NCBI RefSeq assembly: GCF_004015795.1
Contig: NZ_ML137218.1
Coordinates: forward strand, 2,228,968 to 2,292,967
Origin: Falsirhodobacter deserti
Lineage (GTDB): Bacteria; Pseudomonadota; Alphaproteobacteria; Rhodobacterales; Rhodobacteraceae
DNA: 64,000 nucleotides
Reading direction: 5' to 3'
Part shown: piece after piece, positions 37,132-45,934 of the stretch
Layout of the letters: each line of letters begins with the position of its first letter
Position numbering within the stretch: the stretch's first letter is position 1
Program-made: the position numbers and the translations under genes
The notes under the pieces: generated by a model
Database searches by the model: none
Told to the model about the DNA's origin: nothing
Seen by the model: the letters and a program-made list of their open reading frames with translations, nothing else

Positions 37132-38564
37132 TCAGTGCTTCCGGTTTGTGGCGGGGCCGACCGTTCCAGCGCCGCCAGATAAGAAGTGCACCATGTCTGG
37201 ATGTCGTTGACCAGCAGATAGTCCATCATGTCGCGCCAGCGGCTGCGGCGTTCCTCCAGCGTCATGCTCAGCGCCCATTCGATGGCGCGGGCGGTCTGCT
37301 CGCTGTCATAAGGGTTGCACAGCACCGCGCCTTTCAGTTCGCGCGCCGCACCGGCGAAACGCGACAGGACCAGAACGCCGGGATCGTCCGGATCCTGCGC
37401 GGCGACGTATTCCTTGGCCACAAGGTTCATCCCGTCACGCAGCGGCGTGACCAGCCCCACACGCGCCTCGCGGTACAGGCCGGCCAGCGAATTGCGATCC
37501 ACCGACTGGTTGATATAGCGGATGGGCGTCCAGTCGATGCGGCCCATCACCCCATTTACGTGACCGGCCAGCGATTCCACCTCGGCCTGCATGTCGCGGT
37601 ATTCAGGAACATCCGATCGCGACGGCGGGGCCACCTGAAGCAGCGTCACATTGCCCACCCGATCCGGGTTCAGCTCCAGGAACCGTTCAAACGCCATGAT
37701 TCTGTTCGGGATGCCCTTGGAATAATCCAGCCGGTCCACCCCGATGATCAGATCGCGCCCGCCCATCGACCGGCGCATGTCAAGCACCGTGTCAGTGTCG
37801 GTAGACGCGGCGGCAAGGGCGGCGAAATCCGCCGTTTCGATCCCGATGCCGAAGGTCTGGGCATGAAAGGTGCGCCCGTAGGCGGACAGCTTCGCGCGAG
37901 AGGGATCCTCTTTCGCGGTGGGGCTGTCGGCGGTCCGGTCCCCCACCCCTTCGCGGATCAGGCACGAGATGTAGTTGTCCATGTCGTGATCGGTCTGGAA
38001 GCCCACAAGGTCATAGGCCGACAGCGATTTCAGGATCTGGTCATAGATCGGGGTGGCGAACAGGATATCGGCCGGCGGCCACGGAATATGCAGGAAAAAG
38101 CCGATGCGGTTCTGCACGCCGCGGCGGCGCAATTCGTCGGCCAGCGGGATCAGGTGGTAATCGTGGATCCAGATGATGTCATCGGGTTCGATCAGGGGCA
38201 TCAGGCGGTCGGCGAACATGCGGTTCACGCGGAAATAGCCGTCCTTGTCGCGCCGCGAATATTCGGCCAGATCGATGCGGCAATGGAACAGCGGCCACAG
38301 CACCCGGTTGGCAAAGCCGCTGTAATATTCATCCACGTCGCGTTCCGACAGGTCGGTCAGCACATATTCGATCGCCCCGTTGCGGCTATGTTCGACGGGA
38401 CCGGGGGTCCCGTTGTCCTCCACCGAGCGGCCGGACCAGCCGAACCAGATGCCGCCGCTTTCCTGAAGCGCGGCATGCACCGCCACGGCAAGGCCTCCTG
38501 CAGGCATGTTGCCGTCCTTGTCGGGCACGGGAACCCGGTTCGATACGACGATCAGGCGACCCAT
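37128..38564 (-). CDS. otsA: Trehalose-6-phosphate synthase
   Basis: OtsA joins UDP-glucose and glucose-6-phosphate to trehalose-6-phosphate. The 478-residue GT20 enzyme starts [20 protein letters not shown] and shows [45 protein letters not shown] and [14 protein letters not shown]. It overlaps otsB by 13 bases and aroQ by 4. Trehalose is an osmoprotectant; the neighbouring SDR and treZ genes fit an osmotic or desiccation response. Confidence 0.97.
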   Translation of the reverse strand: MGRLIVVSNRVPVPDKDGNMPAGGLAVAVHAALQESGGIWFGWSGRSVEDNGTPGPVEHSRNGAIEYVLTDLSERDVDEYYSGFANRVLWPLFHCRIDLAEYSRRDKDGYFRVNRMFADRLMPLIEPDDIIWIHDYHLIPLADELRRRGVQNRIGFFLHIPWPPADILFATPIYDQILKSLSAYDLVGFQTDHDMDNYISCLIREGVGDRTADSPTAKEDPSRAKLSAYGRTFHAQTFGIGIETADFAALAAASTDTDTVLDMRRSMGGRDLIIGVDRLDYSKGIPNRIMAFERFLELNPDRVGNVTLLQVAPPSRSDVPEYRDMQAEVESLAGHVNGVMGRIDWTPIRYINQSVDRNSLAGLYREARVGLVTPLRDGMNLVAKEYVAAQDPDDPGVLVLSRFAGAARELKGAVLCNPYDSEQTARAIEWALSMTLEERRSRWRDMMDYLLVNDIQTWCTSYLAALERSAPPQTGSTE

Positions 38565-39298
38565 TGGGAAATCCTTTGCAGACTGGCGCGCAGCGCGGCA
38601 GGCGATGGCAGATGCGCGTGCGCGGCTGTGGGTTCGGACGGATCGGCAATCCGGATGGACAGGCCGCCCGCGGCATTGGCGACGGGGAACATCGTCTCGT
38701 CGGTGACATCATCGCCGATTGTAACAGGGATGCGCCCGGCAAAGGGCGGCTCGGCCAGGAAGGCCGAAACCGCGCCGCCCTTTGTTGCGCCGGCAGGGCG
38801 CAGTTCGATCACCTTCTTGCCGAACTGAAGCTCCCACCCTTCTCCGACCTCGGCAGCCAGAGATTGCATGGCCGCGCGGGCCTCGGCCTCGCGGTGGGGC
38901 ACCTGGCGATAATGCAGGGCGATGGCGATGCCCTTGTCCTCCACCAGCATGCCGGTGCCTTCGAAGCGGGCAAGGCGGCTGCGGGCGGTTTCTATGCCGG
39001 GGGGCACGGGCACCTCCACCACCTGCCCGTCGGCGCGGCGGCGCTGGAATCCGTGCAGGCCTGCCAGAGGGAAACGCTCGGGGGCGAAGGTGGCATCAAC
39101 CCAGTCCGCCTTCCGGCCCGTAACCAGGGCCAGCGCGCCGCCCATCCGGTCGGACAGGCGGGCCAGCATGGCCGGAAGGCCATCGGGCACGGTGATGCCT
39201 TCGGGCGTGTCGGCCAGATCGATCAGGCAACCGTCAATGTCAAGGAAAAGCGCGTAATCGCGGGGTGCGTCATGCAGCGGTGCAAGTGGGTCGGTCAT
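38552..39298 (-). CDS. otsB: Trehalose-6-phosphate phosphatase
   Basis: OtsB removes phosphate from trehalose-6-phosphate. The 248-residue HAD-family protein has YALFLDIDGCLIDLADTPE (nucleophile Asp and general acid Asp) near residue 17, LALVTGRK, GKKVIELRPAGATKGGA and TIGDDVTDETMF. The ATG at 39298 is chosen over an upstream TTG at 39307. First gene of the otsB-otsA-aroQ operon, divergent from the SDR gene (117-base gap). Confidence 0.95.
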   Translation of the reverse strand: MTDPLAPLHDAPRDYALFLDIDGCLIDLADTPEGITVPDGLPAMLARLSDRMGGALALVTGRKADWVDATFAPERFPLAGLHGFQRRRADGQVVEVPVPPGIETARSRLARFEGTGMLVEDKGIAIALHYRQVPHREAEARAAMQSLAAEVGEGWELQFGKKVIELRPAGATKGGAVSAFLAEPPFAGRIPVTIGDDVTDETMFPVANAAGGLSIRIADPSEPTAAHAHLPSPAALRASLQRISQWVA

Positions 39299-39415
39299 TG
39301 GATGCAAACATGTTGTTGTGCCCCTTTATCTGGTTCGCCTTCCTGTGAATTCCACAGCGGGGAACAATGCGGCCCCCCAAGCGCTGATGCGGCGATACCT
39401 GTTGAGGAGGGTCAC

Positions 39416-40216
39416 ATGGATCGCGACGCACCTGCGGATTTCACGCCGCGTTTTGCCGGAACCGGCCGGCTGAAGGACAAGGTCTGCTTCATCTCGGGTT
39501 CGTCCTCGGGCATTGGGCGGGCGGTGGCGCGGCTTTATGCGCGTGAAGGGGCGAAGGTCGTCATCACCTATCACAGCGACAGCGCCGAGGGCGACGAGGT
39601 GGCGGCCGAACTGCAACGCGAAGAAGCCGCAGAGGTGCTGGCCCTGCAGCTGGACGCCACGGAGGAGAAATCCTGCCACGACGCCATCGCCCGCACGGTC
39701 GAACATTTCGGTCGGCTGGACGTGCTGGTCTGCAATGCCGGCATCCAGCAATCGGAACCCGATTTCGCCAAGGTGGAATCGGACTGGATCGAGAAGATCT
39801 TCCGCACCAACGTCTTCGGCTATATGTGGCTGGCGCAGGCGGCGCTGCCGCATCTGCGTGAGGGGTCGGCGATGGTGTTCACCACGTCCGTCAATGCCTA
39901 TCGCGGGCACAAGTACCTGATCGATTATTCTGCCACCAAGGGGGCGGAGCTGGGCTTTCTCCGGGCACTGGCCGCCAGCCTTGCCGACAAGGGCATCCGC
40001 GGGAATGGCGTTGCCCCCGGCCCGATCTGGACGCCCCTGATCGGTGAAACCATGCCCGAGGAGGATGTGGAGAGCTTCGGATCCGACGTTCCCATGAAGC
40101 GCCCCGGCCAGCCGAACGAGGTTGCGCCCGCCTATCTGTTCCTCGCCTGCGACGACAGCAGCTACATGACGGGGCAGGTTCTGCATCCCAACGGCGGTAT
40201 TCCGGTCAACGGCTGA
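39416..40216 (+). CDS. SDR-family oxidoreductase (glucose dehydrogenase/YdaD-like)
   Basis: This 266-residue classical SDR starts behind GAGGAGG. An N-terminal extension (PADFTPRFAGTGRLKDK) precedes the cofactor loop SGSSSGIGRAVA; CNAG, the catalytic Ser in FTTSVNAY and Tyr-x3-Lys in DYSATKGAELG are present. Such extended SDRs are often stress-induced in Gram-negative bacteria; substrate unknown. It lies divergent from otsBA and 58 bases upstream of treZ. A GGAAC-N16-CGCT element at 39361-39385 is a weak EcfG-like promoter candidate. Confidence 0.88.
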   Translation: MDRDAPADFTPRFAGTGRLKDKVCFISGSSSGIGRAVARLYAREGAKVVITYHSDSAEGDEVAAELQREEAAEVLALQLDATEEKSCHDAIARTVEHFGRLDVLVCNAGIQQSEPDFAKVESDWIEKIFRTNVFGYMWLAQAALPHLREGSAMVFTTSVNAYRGHKYLIDYSATKGAELGFLRALAASLADKGIRGNGVAPGPIWTPLIGETMPEEDVESFGSDVPMKRPGQPNEVAPAYLFLACDDSSYMTGQVLHPNGGIPVNG

Positions 40217-40274
40217 TGATGCGGGAACCTTACGCGCCTTGGCTGCTTGTGGGTCAGGCAGGTCGGAGGCGCGT

Positions 40275-41966
40275 ATGGACAGAAAGTTCGAATGGGGTGC
40301 GGAACAGGTGGCACCGGGACGGTGGAGCTTCGCGCTCTGGTCTCCCGATGCGGAAAAGGTCGAGGCCGAGGTGGACGGCCGCCGCGTGGCGATGCCCGCA
40401 GGCCCCGATGGTTGGCATATCGGCGAAGCCGAGGCGAAGGCGGGTGACACCTACCGCCTGATCGTGGACGGGCGCGCGATTCCCGATCCCGCCTCGCGCG
40501 CGCAGGCGGGGGATGTTCATGCCGCTTCGGTTCTTGTGGATCCGTCCTTCGATTTTTCGCCATGGGACGGTCGCCCATGGGAAGAATCCGTCATATTCGA
40601 ACTTCACATCGGCCTGTTTACCCCGGAAGGCACCTTTGCCAGCGCTGCAAAGCGCCTGCCGGATCTGGCCGCGCTGGGCGTGACCGTGATCGAGGTGATG
40701 CCCGTGGGCCAGTTCCCCGGATCCCGGGGCTGGGGCTATGACGGGGTGCTGCCTTGGGCACCGCATCCGTCCTATGGCACGCCCGAGGACTTTCGCGCCT
40801 TTGTCGATGCCGCACATCAGGCGGGGATCAGCGTGATCCTTGATGTCGTTTACAACCATTTCGGGCCAGATGGGGCGTGGATCGGGCAGGTCACCCCGTC
40901 ATTCTTCGACCCCGAGATCAAGACGCCGTGGGGCGCGGCCATTGCCTTCGACCAGCCTGCCGTGCGCCGCTTTTTCATCGGCAACGCGTTGCACTGGCTG
41001 CAAGAGTATAACCTTGATGGTTTCCGCTTCGACGCTGTGGATCAGATCAGGGATAAAATCGAACCGGAGTTCCTGGTGGAGCTTGCACAGGCCATTCGGG
41101 GCGGCGGTTTCGACCGCCCGATCCACCTGACAACCGAGGACAATCGCAACATCATCAGACTGCATGATCCCGATGCAGGCCTTTATGATGGTGAATGGAA
41201 TGACGATTATCACCATTGCATCCATGTCCTGCTGACCGGCGAGACCTACGATTATTATGCTAGCTTCGGCCCCTCGCCTTTCGACGATCTGTGCCTTTCG
41301 CTGGAATGTGGATATGTGGAACAAGGCCAGCCGCGCCCGCCGCAAAAGACGGGTCGGGGCGAACGATCCTGCGATCTGCCATGGCATGCCTTCGTCAATT
41401 TCAACCAGAACCATGATCAGACCGGCAACCGTGCCAAGGGGGAGCGTTTGCTGGCGCTGGCCGATCCGGACGCGGTGAAGGTGGTGCATGCGCTGCTGCT
41501 GCTTGGCCCCTTCATCCCGCTGATCTTCATGGGCGAGGAATCGGGCGAAACGGCCCCCTTCCAGTTCTTCGCCGACTTCGAAGGGGAACTTGCCGAAGCC
41601 ACGCGCAAGGGCCGGTATGCGGAGTTTCCGGGCGTAAAGGAGTTTCCGGATCCCATTTCGAAGGACACGTAGGAAACCTGCCGTCCTTATCGGCACGAAG
41701 GGCCCGAAGCAGACGTGTGGCGCACCCTGACCCGCCAGCTGCTGGCCTTCCGGCAGGACCGGGTCGTGCCCCTGATGAAAAGCGGACGCGCGGGAGATCC
41801 GGTGATCGAACGGCCCGGCCCGCGCAAGATGGTCGCATGCTGGCCCTTTGCTGCGGGCAAGCTGCGCATCGCCTTGGACCTTGGCACCGGCGGCCCCTTC
41901 CCCGATGGCGGCGATTACCGGATCGAGCAAGGCACCTTCCGCCTCGCCTGCTTTATAGAGGCCTGA
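40275..41966 (+). pseudogene. treZ: Malto-oligosyltrehalose trehalohydrolase interrupted by an in-frame TAG
   Basis: TreZ releases trehalose from maltooligosyl-trehalose. The frame codes for the N-terminal beta domain, then the GH13 barrel: VVYNHFGPDGAWIG, nucleophile Asp in GFRFDAVDQIRD, acid Glu in LTTEDNRNI and NFNQNHDQTGN. It stops at TAG (41670-41672) after residue 465, following FPDPISKDT. The same frame then stays open to 41966 with recognisable C-terminal sequence (TLTRQLLAFRQDRVVPLMKS, then a beta domain ending FRLACFIEA). No frameshift is present. The barrel is nearly whole, so some activity is conceivable. Partner gene treY is not in the window, and OtsAB offers another trehalose route. 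The start follows TCGGAGG. Confidence 0.82.
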
Positions 41967-42821
41967 TCAGAGCATCGGCATCCCGCCGGTGATGGCCAGT
42001 GTCGCGCCAGAGGTATAGCTGGCGCGATCTTCGGCCAGCATGACATAGGCCGAGGCGAGTTCGGCCGGCTGGGCAGGGCGGCCCATCGGGGATTGGCTTC
42101 CGAATTCCGTCACCTCATTTTCCGGCAGGGTGGCGGGGATCAGCGGGGTCCAGACGGGGCCGGGGGCGACGCAGTTCACCCGGATGCCCTTCTTGGCCAG
42201 CATCTGCGCCAGCCCCACCGTGAAGGTGCGGATCGCGCCCTTCGTTGCAGCATAGGCCAGAAGTTCCGGCGGTGGTGTATCAGCGGTGACCGAGGTGGTG
42301 TTGATGATGCAGGCCCCCGCCTTCATGTGCGGCAGGGCTGCCTTGATCAGCCAGAACATCGCGTGGATGTTCACCCGGAAGGTCAGGTCCCATTCGGCAT
42401 CGCGGATATCCATGATGTCGGAAATGGCGGTCTGATGCGCGGCATTGTTCACGAGGATGTCGATCCAGCCGAACTGGTCCACCACGCGCTGCATCACCTC
42501 GCGGCAGGTGGTGGGCGTGCCGATATCCGCGGCGATGGCCAGCGCGCGGCGTCCTTCCGCCTCGATCAGGCGGACGGTGTCCTTGGCTTCTTCGGTTTCG
42601 GACAGATAACAGATCGCCACGTCCGCGCCTTCACGGGCATAGGCGATGGCGACGGCGCGGCCGATCCCGCTATCTCCGCCGGTGATCAGCGCAACCTTCC
42701 CCTTCAGCCGACCATCGCCGGTATAGGATGCCTCGCCGCAGTCGGGCATGGGATGCATCCGTCGCGCATCGCCCGGCTGGTCTTGGTTCTGCTTGGGGAA
42801 AGGGGGGGTCGGATAATCCAT
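41967..42821 (-). CDS. SDR-family oxidoreductase (YghA/YdaD-like)
   Basis: This 284-residue protein starts behind GGAGG. A Pro/Gln-rich leader with MHPMPDCGE precedes the cofactor loop ALITGGDSGIGRAVAIAYAR; NNAAHQ, catalytic Ser in NTTSVTAD and Tyr-x3-Lys in LAYAATKGAIR follow, ending TSGATLAITGG. This is the extended SDR group typified by YghA and Bacillus general-stress YdaD. It converges on treZ with abutting stops. A second SDR at 39.4 kb shares the type but not close sequence. Confidence 0.9.
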   Translation of the reverse strand: MDYPTPPFPKQNQDQPGDARRMHPMPDCGEASYTGDGRLKGKVALITGGDSGIGRAVAIAYAREGADVAICYLSETEEAKDTVRLIEAEGRRALAIAADIGTPTTCREVMQRVVDQFGWIDILVNNAAHQTAISDIMDIRDAEWDLTFRVNIHAMFWLIKAALPHMKAGACIINTTSVTADTPPPELLAYAATKGAIRTFTVGLAQMLAKKGIRVNCVAPGPVWTPLIPATLPENEVTEFGSQSPMGRPAQPAELASAYVMLAEDRASYTSGATLAITGGMPML

Positions 42822-43102
42822 CTTGCGCCTCCACTCGCTCAACTCAAGATTGAATGATAACCACAAATGGATGTTTTTCCAGATCACGCATCCGTGACTG
42901 CAATATTTTGGAACCAAAGGAGCTTCTGGCTGTTCTGATCGTGAAGCCTGCGGCGAATGCGTCCCCATCGCATGTCATGTTCATGACGTAGGCTTGTCCC
43001 CGACACCGCCCGCAGGATCTTTTCCCTCTCCTGCGGGCGGCATGGTTTTCAGGCAGTTGCCTTGTGGTTCGTGTGTATTATCCTTGGACAAAAGGACCAA
43101 TG

Positions 43103-44569
43103 ATGCACGATACGATCCGCACGCCCGAAGTTCCCGCCCCCGCCAATTTCACCGATGCGCGCGCGGCAGTTGCCCGCCTGCGCGAGCTGTATGACATCGC
43201 CACGGGTTATCTGGGCGAATCCTTCAGCGCCTTCGTTGCGGGGGAACGGCCAGCCACGCGGATCCGCGCTTTTTATCCCGAGATACGGCTGACCACGACC
43301 AGCTATACCCGTGTCGACAGCCGTCTTGCCTTTGGGTACGTGCCCGAACCGGGAACCTATGTCGCAACGATCACCCGCCCCGACCTGTTCGAGAATTACC
43401 TGATCCAGCAGATCGAGCTTTTGATGCAAAGCCATGGGATGCCGGTGCGCATCGGGGCATCCGGCACGCCGATGCCGCTACATTTCGCCTTGTCAGGCAA
43501 TCCGGCGGTGCTGGTTCCGCAGGAGGGGGCGCTGAACTTCGCGCTGCGGGACGTTTTCGATGTGCCGGACCTGACCACGACCAGCGACGATATCGTGAAC
43601 GGGGCCCGCGTCATGCCCTCGGGCGAGGCGCCCCTGGCCCCGTTTACCGCGCAGCGGGTGGATTATTCACTTGCCCGACTGGCCCATTACACGGCTACCG
43701 ATCCGGTGCATTTCCAGAACCACGTCCTGTTTACCAACTATCAGTTCTATGTGGACGAATTCGAAGGATTCGCCCGCACAGTTCTGGCTGATCCCGAAAA
43801 CGGGTATTCCGCCTTTGTCGCGCCGGGCAACCAGGAAATCACCGCCCCCGACCAGACCATCACGCCGCTGGCGCGCCTGCCGCAGATGCCCGCCTATCAC
43901 CTGAAACGGGCTGACGGGCAGGGGATCACGCTGGTCAACATCGGTGTCGGACCGTCGAATGCGAAAACGGCAACCGACCATATCGCGGTGCTGCGTCCCC
44001 ATGCTTGGCTGATGGTCGGCCACTGCGCCGGCCTGCGCAACAGCCAGAACCTTGGTGATTTCGTTCTTGCCCATGCCTATCTGCGCGAGGATCACGTTCT
44101 GGATGCCGATCTGCCCGTCTGGGTGCCGATCCCCGCGCTGGCCGAGATCCAGACCTCGTTGGAAGAGGCGGTGGAAGAAGTCACCAAGCTTCAGGGATAC
44201 GAGCTGAAGCGCATCATGCGCACGGGCACGGTGGCAACCATCGACAACCGCAACTGGGAACTGCGCGACCAGTCGGGCCCTGTTCACCGCCTGTCCCTTT
44301 CGCGTGCGATCGCGTTGGACATGGAAAGTGCGACCATCGCCGCCAATGGTTTCCGCTTCCGCGTTCCCTATGGCACGTTGCTTTGCGTTTCCGACAAGCC
44401 GCTGCATGGGGAACTGAAGCTGCCCGGTATGGCTTCGGACTTTTACCGCACGCAGGTGTCGCGCCACCTGATGATCGGGATCCGCGCAATGGAGAAGCTG
44501 CGCGCCATGCCGATCGAGCGCATTCACAGCAGAAAGCTGCGCAGTTTCGACGAGACCGCCTTCTTGTAA
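43103..44569 (+). CDS. amn: AMP nucleosidase
   Basis: Amn hydrolyses AMP to adenine and ribose-5-phosphate and so adjusts adenylate pools. The protein of about 488 residues has an N-terminal Amn-specific domain (residues 1-170) and a C-terminal nucleoside-phosphorylase fold: NIGVGPSNAKTATDHIAVL, WLMVGHCAGLRNSQNLGD, DMESATIAANGFRFRVPYGT and CVSDKPLHGE. AAGGA is 6 bases before the ATG at 43103; the adjacent ATG at 43100 is possible. The 278 bases between this gene and the divergent SDR contain a 10-base inverted repeat at about 43006-43046 (CGCCCGCAGGA / TCCTGCGGGCG) that could terminate or attenuate transcription. Confidence 0.94.
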   Translation: MHDTIRTPEVPAPANFTDARAAVARLRELYDIATGYLGESFSAFVAGERPATRIRAFYPEIRLTTTSYTRVDSRLAFGYVPEPGTYVATITRPDLFENYLIQQIELLMQSHGMPVRIGASGTPMPLHFALSGNPAVLVPQEGALNFALRDVFDVPDLTTTSDDIVNGARVMPSGEAPLAPFTAQRVDYSLARLAHYTATDPVHFQNHVLFTNYQFYVDEFEGFARTVLADPENGYSAFVAPGNQEITAPDQTITPLARLPQMPAYHLKRADGQGITLVNIGVGPSNAKTATDHIAVLRPHAWLMVGHCAGLRNSQNLGDFVLAHAYLREDHVLDADLPVWVPIPALAEIQTSLEEAVEEVTKLQGYELKRIMRTGTVATIDNRNWELRDQSGPVHRLSLSRAIALDMESATIAANGFRFRVPYGTLLCVSDKPLHGELKLPGMASDFYRTQVSRHLMIGIRAMEKLRAMPIERIHSRKLRSFDETAFL

Positions 44570-44681
44570 CGGCCAAGCGGGCTTTTTCCGCTGCAGGGGT
44601 CTTGCCACGCACGGAAAAAACGGGTGTAGCGGCTGAGGTGCCCCGTGCGGGCTTGAAGAACAAACGATCAGGAGACATCAG

Positions 44682-44972
44682 ATGTCCACGAAACCGATGA
44701 CCAAGACGCAGCTCGTCGCCACGCTGGCCGACGAAATGGGCGGCGACAAGAAGACCGCGACGGCCGCGCTGGACGCGATCGCTGCTATCGTCACGCGCGA
44801 AGTCGCTGCGGGCGGCGCGGTCACCCTTCCCGGCATCGGCAAGGTCATCTGCCGCGAGCGTCCGGAGCGTCAGGTCCGCAACCCCGCCACGGGTGAGACG
44901 ATGACCAAGCCGGCAGACAAGCAGGTCAAGGTTACCATCGCCAAGGCGCTTAAAGACAGCGTCAACGGCTGA
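44682..44972 (+). CDS. hup: HU-family DNA-binding protein
   Basis: This 96-residue bacterial HU/IHF-fold protein starts behind AGGAG. It starts MSTKPMTKTQLVATLADEMG; LPGIGKVICRERPERQVRNP contains the beta-arm with the conserved RNP tip that inserts in the minor groove. The arm sequence is slightly divergent from canonical HU (VRNPATGE retained, TKPADKQVKV follows). Single gene ended by a strong terminator. HU bends and compacts DNA as a homodimer. Confidence 0.93.
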   Translation: MSTKPMTKTQLVATLADEMGGDKKTATAALDAIAAIVTREVAAGGAVTLPGIGKVICRERPERQVRNPATGETMTKPADKQVKVTIAKALKDSVNG

Positions 44973-44990
44973 TCGGTCCGCGGACAATCA

Positions 44991-45017
44991 GGGGCTGCCT
45001 TCGGGCGGCCCCTTTTT
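44991..45017 (+). terminator. Terminator of the HU gene
   Basis: GGGGCTGCC-TTCG-GGCGGCCCC followed by TTTTT: a 9-base stem with one G-U pair and a tetraloop, 18 bases after the HU stop. Confidence 0.92.
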
Positions 45018-45031
45018 CATTGGGGATCGGG

Positions 45032-45919
45032 ATGGACTGGCGCTCGCTTGCAATGGGGATCGGCTTTGCGCTGATGTGGTCATCGGCGTTCACCACAGGG
45101 CGGATGATCGTGATGGATGCGCCGCCGTTGCACGCGCTGGCGATGCGCTTTCTGGTGGCGGGGCTGATCGGGGTGGCCATTGCGGCCACAATGGGCCAGA
45201 CGGCGCGCCTGACACGGGCCCAGTGGCGCGGCACCTTCCTGTTCGGCCTGTTTCAGAACGTCATCTATCTGGGCTGCAACTTCGTGGCGATGCAGTGGCT
45301 TCAGGCCAGCCTTGCGTCCATCATCGCTTCGGCCATGCCGCTGGTTGTGGCGCTGGCCGGCTGGCTGATCTTTGGCGAGCGTTTGCGCCCGCTGGGCATC
45401 GCCGGACTGGTTGCGGGGGTGACGGGCGTTTCCATCATCATGGGCAGCCGGCTGTCGGGCGGGGCGGACCCGCTGGGGGTTGCTCTTTGCCTGATCGCGG
45501 TTTTCGCACTGGCTTTCGCGGCACTGACGGTGAAGGGCGCCTCGGGCAAGGGCAACCTGCTGATGGTGGTGGGGCTGCAGATGCTGGTGGGGGCTGTCAT
45601 CCTTGGCACCATCGCGTTGGTGGCCGAACCGTGGCACATCAACCCGACCCCGCGCCTGTTCTGGTCCTTCACCTATACCACGCTGGTATCCGGCCTTGTG
45701 GCCACATGGGTATGGTTCGGGCTGGTGGGCCGGATCGGGGCGGTGCGCGCCTCCACTTTCCATTTCCTCAACCCGTTCTTCGGCATCCTGATCGCCGCTG
45801 CCCTGCTGGGGGAACCCGTGACGCCATGGGATGTCGTGGGGGTGCTGATCGTCGCGGCAGGCATCTTCGCAGTCCAGATCTCCAAAGCGCGGGAGGTTGA
45901 GAACAGGGCAGGAACATGA
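45032..45919 (+). CDS. DMT-superfamily (EamA) transporter
   Basis: This 295-residue inner-membrane protein with ten predicted helices arranged as two EamA repeats: first repeat from MGIGFALMWSSAFTTGRM to the VVALAGWLIFGERL helix pair, second from about residue 150 with TYTTLVSGLVATWVWFGLVG and FGILIAAALLGEPVTPWDVVG. Members export amino acids or metabolites; substrate unknown. The start at 45032 (MDWRSLAMG) follows GGGGATCGGG. Its end carries the LexA-type site of dinB. Confidence 0.88.
   Translation: MDWRSLAMGIGFALMWSSAFTTGRMIVMDAPPLHALAMRFLVAGLIGVAIAATMGQTARLTRAQWRGTFLFGLFQNVIYLGCNFVAMQWLQASLASIIASAMPLVVALAGWLIFGERLRPLGIAGLVAGVTGVSIIMGSRLSGGADPLGVALCLIAVFALAFAALTVKGASGKGNLLMVVGLQMLVGAVILGTIALVAEPWHINPTPRLFWSFTYTTLVSGLVATWVWFGLVGRIGAVRASTFHFLNPFFGILIAAALLGEPVTPWDVVGVLIVAAGIFAVQISKAREVENRAGT
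45901..45915 (+). promoter_or_regulatory. LexA (SOS) operator of dinB
   Basis: GAAC-N7-GAAC at 45901-45915 is a perfect match to the alphaproteobacterial LexA direct repeat (GTTC-N7-GTTC on the other strand). It lies 20 bases before the dinB ATG, at the end of the transporter gene. Confidence 0.7.
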
Positions 45920-45934
45920 TAAAGCTGCGGCATC

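Noticed and set aside
42910..42934. EcfG-type promoter upstream of amn
   Set aside because: GGAAC-N16-TGTT has a mismatch in the -10 and lies about 170 bases before the amn start; kept only as supporting remark.
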